Positions 1 through 8,229 of a stretch of 15,160 nt of DNA are shown one piece after another. The position numbers and the translations under genes are program-made. The DNA is from Suillus spraguei. Lineage: Eukaryota; Basidiomycota; Agaricomycetes; Boletales; Suillaceae. The number at the start of each line of letters is the position of its first letter. Position 1 is the stretch's first letter. The stretch covers positions 1 through 15,160 of the forward strand of contig JABCPU010001132.1 of assembly GCA_016800925.1 (NCBI GenBank), read 5' to 3'. The notes under the pieces are model-generated. The model was not told where the DNA came from and ran no database searches. It worked only from the letters and a program-made list of their open reading frames with translations.

Positions 1-1
1 A

Positions 2-376
2 GACACCCCATTCTCTTGGATAACTCAGTGTCAAGATACATTCATGGATTTGAAAGAACACTTTACAAAACAACTGGTACTCCATAATCCTGATCCCTCC
101 CAGCAATTTTCTATTGCCACCGACGCCTCCCTTGTTGCAACGGGCACTGTCCTGTTACAGACTGATGAAAATGGCATATATCATCCATGCGCTTATCTCT
201 CTCAATCGCTCAATCCCGCAGAACGAAACTATCAAATCTTTGATAGGGAATTACTTGCCATAATCCATGCCCTAAACGAATGGTGTTACTATCTTGAGGG
301 AAGTCCACACCAAGTCCTCATATTCATGGATCATAAGAACCTCCTTTACTTCTGCACTGCCCAAAAGCTCACTTGA
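2..376 (+). pseudogene. Ty3/gypsy pol fragment: end of reverse transcriptase plus RNase H
   Basis: This is the RNase H part of a Ty3/gypsy polyprotein, which degrades the RNA strand of the RNA/DNA hybrid during reverse transcription. The frame is open from base 2, and its first residues (TPFSW..QCQDTF..LK) match the tether that follows the reverse transcriptase palm, so the gene enters from outside the window. Counting from the Met at 44, the three acidic positions of this RNase H family are visible: Asp27 in ATDAS, Glu69 in FDRELLAI and Asp96 in MDHKNLLYF. The frame ends at a TGA (374-376) just after QKLT, where the family normally has Arg-Arg-Gln. The next codon is CGA, so the stop is best explained as CGA changed to TGA. 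Homology continues in frame past the stop, so this is a broken gene and not a complete small protein. Confidence 0.9.
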
Positions 377-620
377 CGACAAGCACATTGGCAGCTTGTT
401 CTTTCCCTTTTTGATATTGAACTACATTATGTCACTGGAACAAATTGGCAGTTCCAGATGCTCTCTCTCACTGCCCAGACTATGATGATGGTTCTCATGA
501 TAATAAAGATACTGTGCTCCTTCCTGATTCTCTTTTCATTTGGCTCCTCAACACTGATCTTCTTGAGGTACTTGCTACTTCTGATCCTCTTGGATGATCC
601 TGTGTTCCACACAGCCTCTG
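377..620 (+). pseudogene. Ty3/gypsy pol fragment: RNase H end and linker to integrase
   Basis: This continues the same pol gene. Directly after the TGA the frame reads RQAHWQLVLSLFDIELHYV, the usual end of the gypsy RNase H region. Near 445-450 the frame shifts by one base, after which LAVPDALS is read; PDALSR is a hallmark of the segment that precedes integrase. An acidic stretch follows (DYDDGSHDNKD) and then VLLPDSLF, until a stop near 600. The two frames together give one recognisable linker, so the shift is a decay indel. Between about 620 and 800 no conserved motif could be recovered. The open frame on the opposite strand here (427-909) is treated as accidental. Confidence 0.8.
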
Positions 621-799
621 ATGCATTAGATGGTGTTTGCCTTCCCCCCATGAAGTCCGCTCTTTCTGATTGGAAGATTGCGATGGGGTTCTCTAATTCA
701 GAATCGTGGCCTATATTCCACTGGCTCATCATTCTGTTATCCTCCATCATTATCATGATCATCCTATTGCAGGTCATCCTGGCTGCTTTAAATGGAGGA

Positions 800-1315
800 A
801 CTCGTGAAAATGCAAAGCGTGGTGGCCTTCTATGGGTGCTTATATCTGGAAATATGTCGAGGGTTGCGCCATTTGTCAGCAAATGAAAGCGGATACTCAC
901 CCCATCCACCCTCCACTTGTTCCCATCCCCTCATCAGCAACTTGCCCGTTCTCTTCAGCTCTCTGTTGATTTGATCACTGACCCTCCCTGTCTCCAGCGG
1001 CTTGATAGTATCATAGTCATGGTAGACCATGGCCTTATGAAGGGGGTAATTATCCTTCCTTGTCTTAAAATGATAATTCCGAAGGCGTGGCCAAACTATT
1101 TCTGAAACACATCTATCAACAATTTGGTCTCCATGACAAAGTTATTTCTGACAGAGGGCACAGTTCCTTTCTCGATTCTCAAAAGAACTTGCTTGCCTTC
1201 TTGACTACACCATTACACCTTCCACCACTTATCATCCACAGACTGATGTCAAATGGAGCATCTGAACCAAGAACTCAAAACCTATCTTCATATCTGTTGC
1301 TGCAATAACCCAGAA
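800..1315 (+). pseudogene. Ty3/gypsy integrase: zinc-binding end and catalytic core (decayed)
   Basis: Integrase inserts the retrotransposon cDNA into the genome. The second half of the HHCC zinc finger is seen as EGCAICQQMKADTHP (about 858-902). The core begins with VDLIT near 968, carrying the first catalytic Asp, followed by DSIIVMVDHGLMKGVI, a typical fungal gypsy sequence. The second Asp lies in KVISDRG (about 1140-1156). The third acidic position survives as Glu in a GAG-CAT-CTG-AAC context near 1255, readable as EHLNQELKTYL only after allowing for a missing base in front of it. At least three frame changes are needed between 850 and 1300 (near 950, 1085 and 1245), and an in-frame TGA at 1096-1104 interrupts the stretch before FLKHIYQQFGLHDK. 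The gene is clearly non-functional. Confidence 0.85.
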
Positions 1316-1690
1316 GAATGGGTCAAGCATCTTCCCATTGCTGAATTTGTTCATAACCACCAAAAACACAATGCCTGAAATGCTTCTCCATTCTTTCTCA
1401 TGATGGGATACAAACCCCGCCATAATATTGCCATGCAAACGATAGTGGAACAATCCAGAGGAGATAAGTACAAACCATGGAAGATTGTAGATAAGGTTTG
1501 GTTATCAGCACTAATCTTAGACTCAAACTCCCATCACAGAAACTTGCACCAAAACAATACAGACCATTTTCAATCATTGTGGTCTTATCTCCTATCACAT
1601 TTATGCTCAAACTTCCTCTGCAGTGGAATATTCATCCCACGTTCCATGCCAGTGTCCTATCATCCTATAGCAAAAACAATGTACATGGTG
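1290..1690 (+). pseudogene. Ty3/gypsy integrase C-terminal region (decayed), truncated at about 1690
   Basis: After the core the reading is PEEWVKHLPIAEFVHNH, then a TGA at 1376-1378 in a place that suits another CGA-to-TGA change, then NASPFFLMMGYKPR. Past a poorly conserved stretch, a different frame gives LRLKLPSQKLAPKQY, and further on LSPITFMLKLP and IHPTFHASVLSSYSKNN. This is the family's GPY/F-type module that follows the integrase core and ends near the IHP.FH.S.L..Y motif. Homology stops at about 1690 and no chromodomain or LTR follows. The gene appears cut by the 7.1-kb inverted-repeat block that begins just after, and I could not find its continuation beyond 8842. Confidence 0.82.
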
Positions 1691-1702
1691 TAGCAAGCCA
1701 AA

Positions 1703-1709
1703 GTCATGC
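1703..1709 (+). repeat. Candidate target-site duplication, left copy (GTCATGC)
   Basis: GTCATGC lies 9 bp outside the left CAGTGA end (1719-1724) of the inverted block. The same 7 bp in the same orientation lies 9 bp outside the right end. The equal spacing suggests a target duplication made on insertion, but 7 matching bases alone could arise by chance. Confidence 0.45.
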
Positions 1710-1718
1710 CACATATTA

Positions 1719-2180
1719 CAGTGAACTATCTCCATATTATACGAGTGAGCAGGACATGCATAATATCCCGTATGATACGGGCCAGCGGACCATGGGCCCA
1801 TGGTAGAAATATCCTCGTTCATGATGGATGGGCTGGGAGGAATATTATTCCCGATGACGGCGGGTGGGCCCATGCAAGGAATATGTAGAGTAGATGAGTG
1901 GGCCGATGTACATGAATATCCGGTAGACGGATGGGCCGAGTAGTTAGATATTATGTAGATGGGTGTACCAAGTAGATGTGTATCAGGTAGACAGGTATGT
2001 GAAGGGTACTTGTTATCACATACACGGGTGGGCCCAGGTACATATTAGACGGTTGGGCCGAGAGTGTTATATAAATATTGTATTAGACGGGTGGGCCGAG
2101 GGGTGTTGTACAGTATATTATATCAGACGGGTGGCCGAGGGTGGTATAAAATATAGACGGGTGGGCCCATGTGTATGATA
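1719..2180 (+). repeat. Left terminal inverted-repeat arm with GACGGGTGGGCC array
   Basis: This arm contains degenerate tandem copies of a unit built around GACGGGTGGGCCGAG followed by an AT-rich spacer, at about 1855, 1890, 1930, 2025, 2045, 2085, 2127 and 2155. The spacing is about 30-45 bp and less regular than on the right arm. The outermost 130 bp match the inverted right end closely (CATAATATCCCGT, CGGGCCAGCGGA, ATATCCTCG, GGATGGGCTGGG). Such subterminal arrays are, in known transposons, usually binding sites for the transposase; that role is inferred here. Confidence 0.75.
1767..1781. repeat. Small hairpin in left arm (CCCGTA-TGA-TACGGG)
   Basis: A 6-bp perfect stem with a 3-nt loop sits 42 bp inside the CAGTGA end. 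The right arm has a hairpin at the equivalent place with a different closing pair and loop, so the pairing, not just the sequence, appears conserved. Confidence 0.6.
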
Positions 2181-2184
2181 ATTG

Positions 2185-2484
2185 TAGACATGGCGGAGGC
2201 TGAGGTAGTTGCATATCATCTGACTGGACCTTCAGACCTCTGCAGCTAGCTTGCTAACCCTATGCATATCCTAGCCCACCCTGAGCACAGCTCACCCACC
2301 ACTATGTCCGGACTTTCCCTCCTCTGACATCTGAGACTTCCGATCTTCATCAATGTCCTAAATACTTCCCCTTGGATCCATGGAGCTTCACTTCTCTGGT
2401 CCTCCACTCCTCCCTTTCCAGACCTCCTATCTCCGGACCTCCTATCTCCGGACCTCCGGAAATAGTTCCTGCGTGGTTGCCATG
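2185..2484. other. CT-rich spacer with CCGGACCTCC repeats, no gene seen
   Basis: This stretch is pyrimidine-rich on the + strand and holds short direct repeats such as TCTCCGGACCTCCTA (about 2427-2462). GCAGCTAGCTTGCTAACCCTAT (about 2240-2261) has a near copy in the same orientation at 6267-6288. A GGAGTGGA-rich inverted counterpart lies around 5820-5925. No frame shows protein-like composition. Confidence 0.55.
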
Positions 2485-2724
2485 ATCCTCCAGTAGTCCA
2501 TCAGCGCACTATTGAGCAGTCTAGCCCTAGAGTTCCTCCGGAGTTCCCTCTGGACTTCACTGGAACTCCCCCTCAGACTTCATGCAAAATTAGGGGCACA
2601 TACTTGTATAAGGGGCACAGCGCACGAGCGGAGGCCAAGCCCTTATGATGTAGTTATGACACTCCAGTGAGACCCATGCAAAGCTGGAACGTCTGAGTAG
2701 CCTCCGGTTTGCATGGCCGTAACA
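2485..2724 (+). repeat. Inverted module A, left copy
   Basis: This module matches the reverse complement of 5420-5662 over about 240 bp at roughly 75-80% identity by eye. Shared landmarks, in order, are GAGTTCCTCC, GGACTTCA, ATTAGGGGCA, AAGGGGCACAGCGCAC, GAGGCCAAGCCC, CCATGCAAAGCTGGAAC, TTGCATGGCC and TAACAG. It has no reading frame of note. The axis of this pair (about 4070) differs from that of the outer ends (about 5270), so the block is not a simple single palindrome. Confidence 0.75.
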
Positions 2725-2890
2725 GATTCGAGACAAAAAAGATATCTACCAAAAAATGTGTGAATCAAATCTTTTGATTGCCTGACATTTGTCTGAGTCC
2801 TGAGTGCTGAATCCCAAGTGCCGAACCCCGAAATTGTGGACTACTGGGGTTCGGCACTCAGGATTTGGCACTTGGGACTCAGAAAAATGT
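2724..2890 (+). repeat. Module B (GATATCTACCAAAAAATGTGTG type)
   Basis: This reads GAGACAAAAAAGATATCTACC, then AAAAATGTGTGAATCAAA, CTGAGTCC, GTGCCGAACC and CCGAAATTGTGGACTAC. It recurs inverted at 7600-7740 and 7757-7880, and part of it recurs in the same orientation at 6540-6640. The TAGTCCACAATTTCGGGG/CCCCGAAATTGTGGACTA pairing makes the relation easy to see. No coding signal. Confidence 0.7.
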
Positions 2891-2929
2891 GAGGCAATAA
2901 AAAGCTGAAACTCAAAACTCAAAACTTGA

Positions 2930-4140
2930 AACTTGCAAAAATGTATATCATGTAAAATGCCTATTTCCTCACACAGTTCACTGAGTGTCAAGTACCAAGA
3001 CCCAGGACCTGAATCATGAATCCTTGGCAATGTAACAAGTGCCAAGTGCCGGAACCCGAACCCAGAACCTCGAAACTTAAAACTTGGAACTTGGAACTCA
3101 CAAAAATGTGTATCATGTAAAATGTCTATTTCCTTACACAGTTCACCGAGTGTCAAGTACCAAGACCCGGGACCTGAATCCCAAATTCCTGGCAATGTAA
3201 CAAGTGCCGAGTGCCGAGTGCCGAGTGCCGAGTGCTGGCACCCGAACCCCGAAACTTCAAACTTCAAACTTCAAAATTGAAACTTGCAAAAATCTGTATC
3301 ATTCAAATTTTCTATTTCCTTGCACAGTTCACCCAAGCGTCAAGTACTAAGACCTGGGACATGAATCCAAAATTCCTGGCAGTGTAACAAGTGCCGAGTG
3401 CCGGAACCTGACCCCCAAACCCCGAAACTTCAAACTTCAAACTTCCAAAAATTGAAACTTGCAAAAATCTGTATCATGTAAATTTTCTATTTCCTTCCAC
3501 AGTTCACCAAGTGTCAAGTACCAAGACCCGAAAACCCGATTCCCAAATTCCTGGCAGTGTAACAAGTGCCAAGTGCCGGAACCTGACACCCGAACCCCGA
3601 AACTTCACACTTCAAACTTCAAAATTGAAACTTGCAAAAAATCTGTATCATGTAAAATTGCTATTCCTTACACAGTTCACTGAGTGTCAAGTACCAAGAC
3701 CCGGGACCCAAATCCTGAATTCCTGGCAGTGTAACAAGTGCCGAGTGCTGGAACACAACCCCCGAACTCCGAAACTTACAACTTGAAACTTGAAACTCGC
3801 AAAGATGTCTAAGATGTAAATTTTCTATGTCCTTATACAGTTTCACCGAGTGTCAAGTACCAAGAACTGAGACCTGAATCCTGAATTCCTGGCAATGTAA
3901 CAAGTGCCGAGTGCCAGACCTCGAACCCTGAAACTTGAAACTTGAAACTTGCACAAATCTGTATCATGTAAAATTTCTATTTCCTTATACAGTTCACCGA
4001 GTGTCAAGTACCAAAACCTGGAACCCAAAATCCTGAATTCCTGGCAATGTAACAAGTGCCTCGTGCCAGAACCCGAACCCTAAACCCTGAACCCCAAAAT
4101 TTGAAACTTGAAACTTGAAACTTGAAACTGCATGCCAGGG
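2930..4140 (+). repeat. Tandem array C, about seven units of 150-190 bp
   Basis: Each unit contains, in order, CACAGTTCACCGAGTGTCAAG, TACCAAGACCCGGGACCTGAA, ATTCCTGGCAATGTAACAAG, TGCCGAGTGCCGGAACCCGAA, a run of AAACTTC or GAAACTTG, and TGCAAAAATCTGTATCATGTA. The CAGTTCAC landmark falls near 2975, 3138, 3326, 3500, 3672, 3838 and 3990, so the period varies with the number of short inner repeats. Two units in the opposite orientation lie at 6290-6560. The open frames on both strands through the array come from this repetition and share no similarity with any protein I recognise. Confidence 0.85.
3203..3237 (+). repeat. GAGTGCC heptamer run inside array C
   Basis: Four to five consecutive copies of a 7-bp unit (GTGCCGA) occur here, against one or two in the neighbouring units. 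This is local slippage expansion inside a larger repeat unit. A similar run of the 8-bp unit GAAACTTG (four copies) lies at about 4102-4128. Confidence 0.8.
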
Positions 4141-4221
4141 TTTTGGGTCCCGGTCTCGGTACTTCACACTTTGTGAGTTTCAAGTTTTGGGTTTCAAGTT
4201 TTGGCACTCAGCACTCAGGAC

Positions 4222-4352
4222 TCGGCACTCAGTGATTCAATAATTTGCTTCTGGCAGAGGTAACATTCATTGAAAAAAATTGTATATACATCTATCACTA
4301 TGCAATTATGTCCACCTCCTCACAAGACCCTTTAACCTTCACCTCAACATCC
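4222..4352 (+). repeat. Inner inverted repeat D, left arm
   Basis: About 130 bp, from CACTCAGTGATTCAATAATT to CACCTCAACATCCA, match the reverse complement of 5275-5409 at about 90% or better by eye. The shared stretch includes TTGCTTCTGGCAGAGGTAAC and CTCACAAGACCCTTTAACC. Identity drops abruptly on the inner side after ACATCCA. The high identity compared with modules A-C suggests this pair is younger than the rest of the block. Confidence 0.85.
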
Positions 4353-5274
4353 AGTTCAATCTCGACCATCTTATCATGGATGCCCTCCTGTTGCTCTCAA
4401 TCATTTTTAAAGTTTTTCAATGTCTTATCATTGGCATAAATGGCCAGCCCTGCTCAGACATCAACAGTAGTACACTCCCACATGTGTCATAATGCAAAGG
4501 ATCAAGTTGTATATAGGCCACAAATCTGATATGTCATGTACAGGGGATATTTCTACTGATAAGAAGCCTACATAATAATCAAGCTTGTGATAAGTGATCT
4601 GATACGTGATTTACCTCTCATATATGTCCCTAATGATGTATTGAAGTTTTAGAAAGATCCATGAAGGACTGACTGAATGATAAGTAAAATGACATATGTG
4701 TGAAAAGTGACAATTGACATCTTTTTACACAAAGTCACATTTATATATAGTACAGTTTTAAATATTTCATTCAAAATATGTAAGATACATGTTAGACTAC
4801 TAAAGGAACCTATACTTCATATTGCCCTGAGGTTGGAGGTGGTGAAAGGGATGTGGTGTATATCTCAGTTGACCCGCGTCAAAGTCCTACAACTGCCCAA
4901 CTGACCATTTTCGATATTTTGGGACTTTGAACTTTCCCACAGTCAATTTCTTATCTATTTCACTTCCTCAGCACTCAATTCTTGTTGGATGGTTTTATAA
5001 ATTTAGATATATCATAGTGAATGTATTTTAAATCTACTCCAGGTGTCTGATTAATAAACTTTGATGTTTTGAAAGTATGGGCTCCTTATCAGTAGAAATA
5101 GTAAGCATTCACACTAGTTCAAAACTCCGGCCTATTTTAAGCTGATCCTTGTCATACAAAGCAAGTATATATGGTATTATAATGATATATGAAGAGGCTG
5201 TATTATTTATGCAAGAGTAAGATACTGAAAACATCAAAAGTGTGAGAAATGCGACTTTCTATGTTTTTGTTCTT
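4353..5274. other. AT-rich core of inner inverted repeat, no gene seen
   Basis: This 920-bp stretch is AT-rich and unlike the GC-rich satellites around it. The longest frames are about 65-70 codons and look random. A further nested inverted pair of about 22 bp is present: TATTTCTACTGATAAG-AGCC at about 4546-4568 and its reverse complement at about 5079-5100. With the arms at 4222-4352 and 5275-5409 it resembles a separate 1.2-kb non-autonomous TIR element. No clear target duplication is visible because both flanks are GAGTGC-type satellite. Confidence 0.5.
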
Positions 5275-5409
5275 GGATGTTGAGGTGAAGGTTAAAGGGT
5301 CTTGTGAGGAGGTTGGCATAATTGCATAGTAATTGATGTATATACAAATTTTTTCAATGAATGTTACCTCTGCCAGAAGCAAATTATTGAATCACTGAGT
5401 GCTGAGTGC
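5275..5409 (-). repeat. Inner inverted repeat D, right arm
   Basis: This is the reverse-complement partner of 4222-4352, running from TGGATGTTGAGGTGAAGG to AATCACTGAGTGCTGAG. The outer flank continues as GCTGAGTGCCGAAACTC, the inverted form of the left flank, so the symmetry extends a little into the satellite. Confidence 0.85.
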
Positions 5410-5419
5410 CGAAACTCAA

Positions 5420-5662
5420 AACTGTTATGGCCATGCAAAACCAGAGGCAATTCAGAAGTTCCAGCTTTGCATGGGGTCGTACTGGAGGGTCATACTAATT
5501 CATGGGGGCTTGGCCTCAGCTTGTGCGCTGTGCCCCTTGCCTGAGTACATGCCCCTAATTTCATATGAAGTCCAAAGAGGAGTTCTTGTGAAGTCCGAGG
5601 GAGAACCTTGGAGGAACTCTTGGCTGGATTGCTCCATAGAGCGCCAATAAACTTCTGGAGAA
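5420..5662 (-). repeat. Inverted module A, right copy
   Basis: This is the reverse complement of 2485-2724, with the same landmarks in opposite order (CTGTTATGGCCATGCAAA, CCAGCTTTGCATGG, GGCTTGGCCTC, GTGCGCTGTGCCCCTT, GCCCCTAATTT). Frames of 83 codons on + (5399-5650) and 111 codons on - (5500-5835) overlap it. Because the left copy does not keep either frame and neither resembles a protein, I read both as non-coding. Confidence 0.75.
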
Positions 5663-6290
5663 GTGTAGAAAACTATGCTGCAGGTAGGCAGAGATAGAGG
5701 TAAGACTACTGGGACAAGTCCCAAGTAGAATGAGTGAAGGGAAGACCACTGGATGAAGTCTAGGGCAGGATTGGAGCAAGGCTCCAGGGGGAAATATGAT
5801 CCACAGGAGGTCAAGGTTAGGATAGGACAGGACAAGAGGTCTGGAGGATGAGGAGTGGAGGAACGCAGAAATGGAGGAGTGGAGGAGTGGAGGAGTGGAG
5901 GAGTGGAGGAGTGGAGAAACGGAGGAGCAGAGCTCTGTGGATTTGGGGGGAAGTATTGCCCTACTATGGAGGAGTAGGTCCGGAGATTATGTAAGGAAGG
6001 TACAGGCTACTATGGATGAAGTCTGGAGTAGAAACAAACAGAGGAAGACTACCAAAGGTAGAGCTGGAGGTGAACAGAGATAAAGACTGGAGTTTGGACA
6101 AAGTTCGGAAAGTATAATATAACAAAGGGTCAAAGGTCCGGCCTAGGGAATACTAATTTTACATGATATACATTTTTGCGAGTTTCTGTCACATACCGTA
6201 TTTCACACCCCATCTCCACTATGATCTCTGGCCCTGATCTCCATATTTCCGGACCTCCGGACCTCCACAGCTAGCCTGCCAACCCTATAT
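5663..6290. repeat. Purine-rich stretch with 8-bp GTGGAGGA minisatellite
   Basis: The + strand is strongly GA-rich from 5663 to about 6090, the mirror of the CT-rich stretch at 2280-2484. At about 5868-5918 the 8-bp unit GTGGAGGA is repeated five to six times and creates the WRSGGVEE pattern of a spurious 70-codon frame. From 6150 on, fragments of array C reappear (TTTACATGATATACATTTTTGCGAG). Near 6250 the CCGGACCTCC repeat recurs, followed by CAGCTAGCCTGCCAACCCTAT. Confidence 0.65.
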
Positions 6291-6560
6291 TTGGGATTTG
6301 GGTCTCAGGTCTTGGTACTCAACACTCGGTGAACTGTGTAAGGAAATAGAAATTGTACATGATACAGATGTTTGCGAGTTTTGAAATTTCAAGTTTTGGG
6401 TCTTGGGCTTCGGCACTCAGCACTTCATACATTGCCAGGAATTCAGGATTTGGGTCTCAGGTCTTGTTACTTGACAATTGGTGAACTGTGTAAGGAAATA
6501 GAAAATTTACATGATATACATTTTGTGAGTTTCAAGTTTTAAATGTGTGGATCAAATTCC
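6290..6560 (-). repeat. Array C units in inverted orientation (two copies)
   Basis: Two units of about 155 bp read GGTCTTGGTACT, then GGTGAACTGTGTAAGGAAAT near 6328 and 6480, then ACATGATA and a GAGTTT..AAGTTTT run. This is the reverse complement of the units at 2930-4140. The strong imbalance (two inverted against seven direct units) implies array growth on the left side after the inversion. Confidence 0.8.
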
Positions 6561-6660
6561 TTTTATTGTCTCACATTTTTCTGAGTCCCGAGTGCAGAAT
6601 CACAAGTGCCAAACCTCGAAATTGTGGACTACCAGATGTCAGAGTTCAGGGTTCAGCACT
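6540..6660 (+). repeat. Direct partial copy of module B
   Basis: AAATGTGTGGATCAAATTCC, a CACATTTTTCTGAGTCCCGAG segment in two parts, CACAAGTGCCAAACC and GAAATTGTGGACTACCAG match 2752-2847 in the same orientation. It lies at the start of the hairpin-containing array E and may be the source of its unit. Confidence 0.65.
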
Positions 6661-7600
6661 AAAAATGTGTGGGTCAAAGTCTTTTTATTGCCTCACATTG
6701 ATTCACACATTTTGAGTGCCGAACCCTGAACCCTGGCACCTGGCACTCAGGACTCGACACAAAATGTAAAGAATTTAAAACCTATCTGTTGAGTCACCTT
6801 GTGCCGGGTGCCGGGTAACAATGTGAAACATATCAATCCATACATCTTAAGTGCCGAACCCCGAACGCCGGCACCCGGGACTCAGGACTCATCACCATGT
6901 GAAAAATATTGATCTACATATTTTAAGTGCTGAACCCCAACCCCTGGCACCCGGGACTTAGAACAATGTGAGGCAATACAGAGATATTGATTCACACATA
7001 TTGAGTGCCGAACCATGAACTCTGGCACCTGGCACTTGGGACTCGGGCCTTGGGACTCATAACAATGTGAAAGATATTAATGCACATATTTAGACACCAA
7101 ACCCTGAACTCCGGCACCCAGCAGTTGGGAATCAGGACTCAGGCCTCATAACAATGTGAAAGATATTGATCCACATATTTTAACACCAAACCCCGAACCC
7201 CAGCACCTGGGAGTTAGAACAATGTGAGGCAATCCAAAGATATTGATTTACACATGTTGAGTGCCGAACCCCAAACTCCGGCACCCAGGAGTTAGAACAA
7301 TGTGAGGCAATACAAAGATATTGATTTACACATGTTGAGTGCCAAACCCCAAACTCCGGCACCCGGCACTCGGGGATCAGGATTCAGGACTCATAACAAT
7401 GTGAAAGATATTGATCCACATATTTTATGTGCTGAACCCTGAACTCCAGCACCTGGGAGTTAGAACAATGTGAGGAGCAACATATTGTTAGTGCTGAACC
7501 CTGAACCCCGGCACCCAGCACTCGGGACTCGGGACTCAGAACAATGTGAGGCAATAGACACCTATTGATCCACACATTCTAAGTGCTGAACTCCGAACTC
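6660..7600. repeat. Tandem array E, 70-100-bp units with inverted GAGTGCC/GGCACTC
   Basis: About ten units contain ACAATGTGAGGCAATA or ACAATGTGAAAGATATTGA, then CACATATTTTGAGTGCCGAA, CCCCGAACTCCGGCACC and CGGCACTCGGGACTC. The ACAATGTGA landmark occurs near 6812, 6963, 7062, 7151, 7219, 7298, 7398, 7467 and 7540. Many units have GAGTGCC and its complement GGCACTC about 21 nt apart, for example 6714-6720 with 6742-6748 and 7337-7343 with 7365-7371, so each can fold as a short hairpin. No coding signal; two 60-codon frames on - merely translate the repeat. Confidence 0.8.
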
Positions 7601-7880
7601 CGAAATCTGGTAGTCTACTATTTAGGGGTTTGTGGTTCGGTACTCGGGCTTTTGCACTTGAGACCGAAAACAATGTTAGGCAATAAAATGACTTTGATCC
7701 ACACATTTTTGGTAGATATCTTTTTTCATCTCAAATCTTGAATCTCGAGTGCCAAACCCCAAATCCTGAAATCTGGTAGTCTACAATTTCGGGGTTCGGT
7801 CCTCGGGACTCAGACACATGTCAGGCAACAACAAAACTTTGATCCACACATTTTTGGTAGATGTCTGTTTTGTCTCGAAT
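7600..7880 (-). repeat. Module B, two inverted copies
   Basis: Two copies, about 7600-7740 and 7757-7880, read GGTAGTCTAC, TTTCGGGGTTCGG, GATCCACACATTTTTGGTAGA and TGTCTCGAATCTCGAG. These are the reverse complement of 2724-2890. They mark the outer edge of array E. Confidence 0.7.
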
Positions 7881-8229
7881 CTCGAGTTTCTAGTTTCTAG
7901 TTTTGGTACTCTGCACCCGCACCTGGCACTCGGCACTAGATGACTCGACACATAGACTTTAAATCTTTCACCTTGTGTGTTGTGTTTCAGGTGTCTGGGT
8001 ATCCGGAATTCAGGAAATCTCTAGTTCGAATCTCCAGTTTCGAGTTCCTGGATTCGGGACTTGGCACCTGACACCCGGCACCTCAATTATTGATGAATGT
8101 CAGACATGATGAATTCAGGTTTTCGTGCTTCAGGGTTTAGATTTTGGTGGTCGATGGTAGGTATATGCACTCATAGGGTGCATGTATCCTATGTGTTTGA
8201 TTCTCTGGTGGCTACATCAGCTGTATGTC
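7881..8229. other. Transition between satellite modules and right arm, no gene seen
   Basis: The stretch begins with short satellite-like pieces (TCTAGTTTCTAGTTTTGG, CCTGGCACTCGGCACTAG; later GGCACCTGACACCCGGCACC). From about 8100 it becomes non-repetitive DNA leading into the first GGCCCACCCGT unit near 8247. A 66-codon frame from 8097 runs into that array and is not considered a gene. Confidence 0.5.

Noticed and set aside
427..909. 160-codon frame on the - strand and 142-codon frame on the + strand (458-886)
   Set aside because: The true coding remnant here is the gypsy pol gene on the + strand in other frames (LAVPDALS, EGCAICQQ). These long frames are shadows with no recognisable motifs.
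3203..3237. GTGCCGA heptamer run considered as telomeric repeat
   Set aside because: The sequence does not match TTAGGG-type fungal telomere repeats and the run is only 4-5 copies inside a longer unit.
2746..3267. 173-codon - strand frame across array C
   Set aside because: It translates the tandem repeat (SALGTRHSALVTLPG repeated). The unit length varies so the frame is not kept, and it matches nothing.
5871..6083. 70-codon frame with a repeated EEWRSGG pattern
   Set aside because: It comes from the 8-bp GTGGAGGA minisatellite and runs into non-repetitive purine-rich DNA without protein-like features.
6660..7600. CRISPR-like array of regularly spaced repeats
   Set aside because: Spacers are themselves repetitive, unit length varies from 70 to 100 bp, and the setting is a eukaryotic transposon-rich region. 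It is a satellite array.
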